Source of the DNA: an uncultured Oscillibacter sp.
GTDB taxonomy: Bacteria > Bacillota > Clostridia > Oscillospirales > Oscillospiraceae
Assembly (NCBI GenBank): GCA_905236835.1
Contig: CAJOQY010000084.1
Location: 1 to 15,273 of the forward strand
Direction of reading: 5' to 3'
Length of the DNA stretch: 15,273 nt
A program made the position numbers and the translations under genes. This document shows, in pieces, positions 13,676-15,273 of the stretch. The notes beneath the pieces were generated by a model, which saw only the letters and a list, made by a program, of their open reading frames with translations, did not search any database and was not told where the DNA came from. Positions within the stretch are counted from its first letter, which is position 1; each line of letters begins with the position of its first letter.

Positions 13676-13691
13676 GTGATATCCTCGCGCG

Positions 13692-13715
13692 TCCCCGACG
13701 GACTGCCGCCGGGGA
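13692..13715 (-). other. recA–recX intergenic hairpin
   Basis: A 10-bp stem (13692–13701 with 13706–13715) closes a 4-base loop in the 55-base gap between recA and recX. On the minus strand it contains one G·U pair. It is followed by CGCGCGAGGATATC, not by a T tract, so it is not a standard terminator. It could stabilise the recA transcript end or lower recX expression, as the recA–recX hairpin does in some bacteria. Confidence 0.55.
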
Positions 13716-13730
13716 TTTTATAATATTTAT

Positions 13731-14900
13731 TTACTCTCCGTCGTCAAAATCCTCCGCGCTGACATCGACGCCTTTCGCCGGAGCGCTATTCGCCGCCGGA
13801 TTAATATTAATATTTATATTCTCGTTCGCGCCCGCGCCGCGCGATACGGTTCTTGAATGATTGTTGCCGTTACCCGTCAGTTTGTCGAAATTCGCCCGGA
13901 TTTCGGATTCCACTTGTTCAGCGATTTCCGGATTTTCCTGTAAATATTTTTTCGCCGCTTCGCGGCCCTGTCCGATTCGCGTCGGACCCATGGAAAACCA
14001 TGAACCGGATTTCTGCATAATATCTAATTTTACCGCCAAATCAACCAATTCGCTCTCGCGTACAATCCCTTCGCCGTATATAATATCAAATTCCGCCTCC
14101 CGGAACGGCGGCGCCATTTTATTTTTTACCACTTTCGCCCGCGTCCGGTTGCCGATCAACTCCGTACCGTTTTTAATCGCCTCAATCCGCCGGACATCAA
14201 TCCGCACTGACGCGTAAAATTTCAACGCCCGTCCGCCCGTCGTCACTTCCGGATTGCCGTACATCACGCCGACTTTCTCCCGCAATTGATTGATAAATAT
14301 CACAATCGTCTCTGTTTTTCCAATCGCGCCGGTCAATTTGCGCAGCGCCTGACTCATCAATCTGGCGTGCAATCCGACGAAACTGTCTCCCATTTCGCCC
14401 TCGATTTCACTGCGCGGGACCAGCGCCGCCACGGAGTCCACGACCACGACATCCACCGCGCCGGACCGGACAAGCGCTTCCGTGATTTCCAATCCCTGTT
14501 CGCCCGTATCCGGCTGTGAAATTAACAAATCATCCACATTGACGCCCAGATTCCGCGCGTAATTCGGATCAAGCGCGTGTTCGGCGTCGATAAACGCCGC
14601 CACGCCGCCGCGTTTCTGCGCCTCCGCGACAACGTGTAACGCCAATGTCGTTTTGCCCGACGATTCCGGACCGTAGATCTCTATTACGCGTCCGCGCGGC
14701 AGTCCGCCGATTCCAAGCGCGACATCCAGCGCGAGCGATCCCGTGGGAATGACTTCCACGTTCTGTTCCGCTCTGTCCCCGAAACGCATGATAGACCCTT
14801 TTCCATACGCTTTTTCAATCTGCGTGATAGCTGTGCGCAAAGCCTTGACTTTATCATCAGCCGGAGCGGGTACGGGCAGCGGCGATTTGTCCCTTGCCAT
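13731..14900 (-). CDS. recA: Recombinase RecA
   Basis: The 389-residue protein is the DNA strand-exchange recombinase and SOS co-protease. It contains Walker [10 protein letters not shown] (77–85), the catalytic Glu107 in [15 protein letters not shown], Walker [26 protein letters not shown] sequence (151 on), the FINQLREK motif and DNA-binding loop L2 ([18 protein letters not shown], 211–228). All conserved residues that can be checked are present. AGGAGG precedes the ATG. The C-terminal tail is acidic (SAEDFDDGE), as in other RecA proteins. Before it lies an N-I-N-I-N-I-N run encoded by an AT-only island (about 13800–13821), resembling the AT islands in other genes here. No GAAC-N4-GTTC SOS box is seen in the 58 bases upstream, so an SOS-controlled promoter, if any, lies further upstream. 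Confidence 0.98.
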   Translation of the reverse strand: MARDKSPLPVPAPADDKVKALRTAITQIEKAYGKGSIMRFGDRAEQNVEVIPTGSLALDVALGIGGLPRGRVIEIYGPESSGKTTLALHVVAEAQKRGGVAAFIDAEHALDPNYARNLGVNVDDLLISQPDTGEQGLEITEALVRSGAVDVVVVDSVAALVPRSEIEGEMGDSFVGLHARLMSQALRKLTGAIGKTETIVIFINQLREKVGVMYGNPEVTTGGRALKFYASVRIDVRRIEAIKNGTELIGNRTRAKVVKNKMAPPFREAEFDIIYGEGIVRESELVDLAVKLDIMQKSGSWFSMGPTRIGQGREAAKKYLQENPEIAEQVESEIRANFDKLTGNGNNHSRTVSRGAGANENINININPAANSAPAKGVDVSAEDFDDGE

Positions 14901-14958
14901 GATTTTTATCCTCCTGAAAAATAAAATATTATAATATTATATAAATTTTATATAAATA

Positions 14959-15273
14959 TTAAATATCCGGATAACGCATTCCCGTTATTACTCTTGGGAT
15001 GCCGTTTTTGTCGTCATAATGCTGAATCTCGCCGTAGCCGTTGACGCGTAAAATCAACGACACGTCATGTACTTGATTGATCCCGATTTCAAAAAATATC
15101 CGTCCGCCGGGACGGATCGCCGCCCGCCATTTCTCCGCGATGGCCCGATAAAAATTCAATCCGTCCGCGCCGCCGTCCAACGCGATACGCGGTTCATAAT
15201 CTTTTACGGACCTGTCCAATTTTTCAATCTCATCGCTCGGAATATACGGCGGATTGCATACGATACAAGTAAA
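14959..15273 (-). CDS. prmC: Release-factor glutamine methyltransferase PrmC, C-terminal fragment
   Basis: Only the last 104 residues lie in the window; the gene runs off the right edge and its start is not visible. PrmC methylates the Gln of the GGQ motif in peptide-chain release factors, using S-adenosylmethionine. The catalytic NPPYIPSDEIEKLD motif (residues 7–20 of the fragment) and LALDGG-like segment RIALDGGADGLNFY are diagnostic for PrmC among N5-glutamine methyltransferases. A closing strand region IRPGGRIFFEIG follows. It ends in TAA, 58 bases before the recA start, on the same strand, so recA could be read from the same transcript. Confidence 0.9.
   Translation of the reverse strand, partial: FTCIVCNPPYIPSDEIEKLDRSVKDYEPRIALDGGADGLNFYRAIAEKWRAAIRPGGRIFFEIGINQVHDVSLILRVNGYGEIQHYDDKNGIPRVITGMRYPDI

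Noticed and set aside
13692..13715. Intrinsic terminator after recA
   Set aside because: On the strand of recA the hairpin is followed by CGCGCGAGG and no T run. The T-rich side faces the other strand, where no gene ends.
10691..15273. Alternative genetic code with TAA read as an amino acid
   Set aside because: TAA is the natural end of nearly all other genes in the window, including recA, rimO and the ABC genes, at the expected protein lengths.

Overview
The window looks like chromosomal DNA from a member of the Bacillota, most likely an uncultured gut-type Clostridia. Three things point there: the housekeeping block prmC–recA–recX–rimO–pgsA, the strong AGGAGG-type ribosome binding sites with several TTG/GTG starts, and a very large secreted protein built from InlB-type repeats, BspA-type leucine-rich repeats, chitobiase-like, Fn3 and Big_2 modules. 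Composition is strikingly bimodal. Genes are GC-rich with many CGCG/GGCG words, while spacers, and short islands inside genes, are nearly pure A/T made of AAT/ATA/TAT units. The lineage is inferred from gene content only.

Left part (29–3713, + strand): a membrane-anchored glycoside-hydrolase-like protein is followed by a polar amino-acid ABC uptake system (lipoprotein, permease, ATPase). A hairpin-plus-T-tract attenuator between the binding protein and the permease should make the binding protein more abundant than the membrane parts. The block ends in a strong intrinsic terminator at 3728–3755. Convergent to it (3799–4560, - strand) is a lone FecE/FepC-type ATPase with no partner permease in view.

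Centre (4732–9951, + strand): a secreted protein of about 1739 residues starts at a TTG preceded by a strong ribosome binding site and a promoter. Its papain-like (C1A) peptidase domain appears circularly permuted. The half carrying the catalytic His and Asn comes first. The half carrying the propeptide, oxyanion Gln and catalytic Cys lies about 340 residues later. Each of the two domain edges is joined to a Big_2 module, and the two modules share a 19-nt identical stretch. This is the most unusual object in the window. It is followed by a 158-residue ZIP-like membrane protein (10056–10532) that lacks the central helices bearing the metal-binding HNxPEG motifs.

Right part (10691–15273, - strand), in transcription order: end of prmC, recA, recX, rimO, pgsA. 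pgsA is odd twice. It carries an acidic N-terminal extension of about 126 residues with Ser-Glu repeats, and it is cut by an in-frame TAA just after the CDP-alcohol phosphotransferase motif. A perfect 11-bp hairpin at 10609–10649 separates the ZIP-like gene from pgsA and can terminate in both directions.

No tRNA, rRNA, CRISPR array, insertion sequence or prophage gene was seen. No gene-free stretch exceeds 300 bases.
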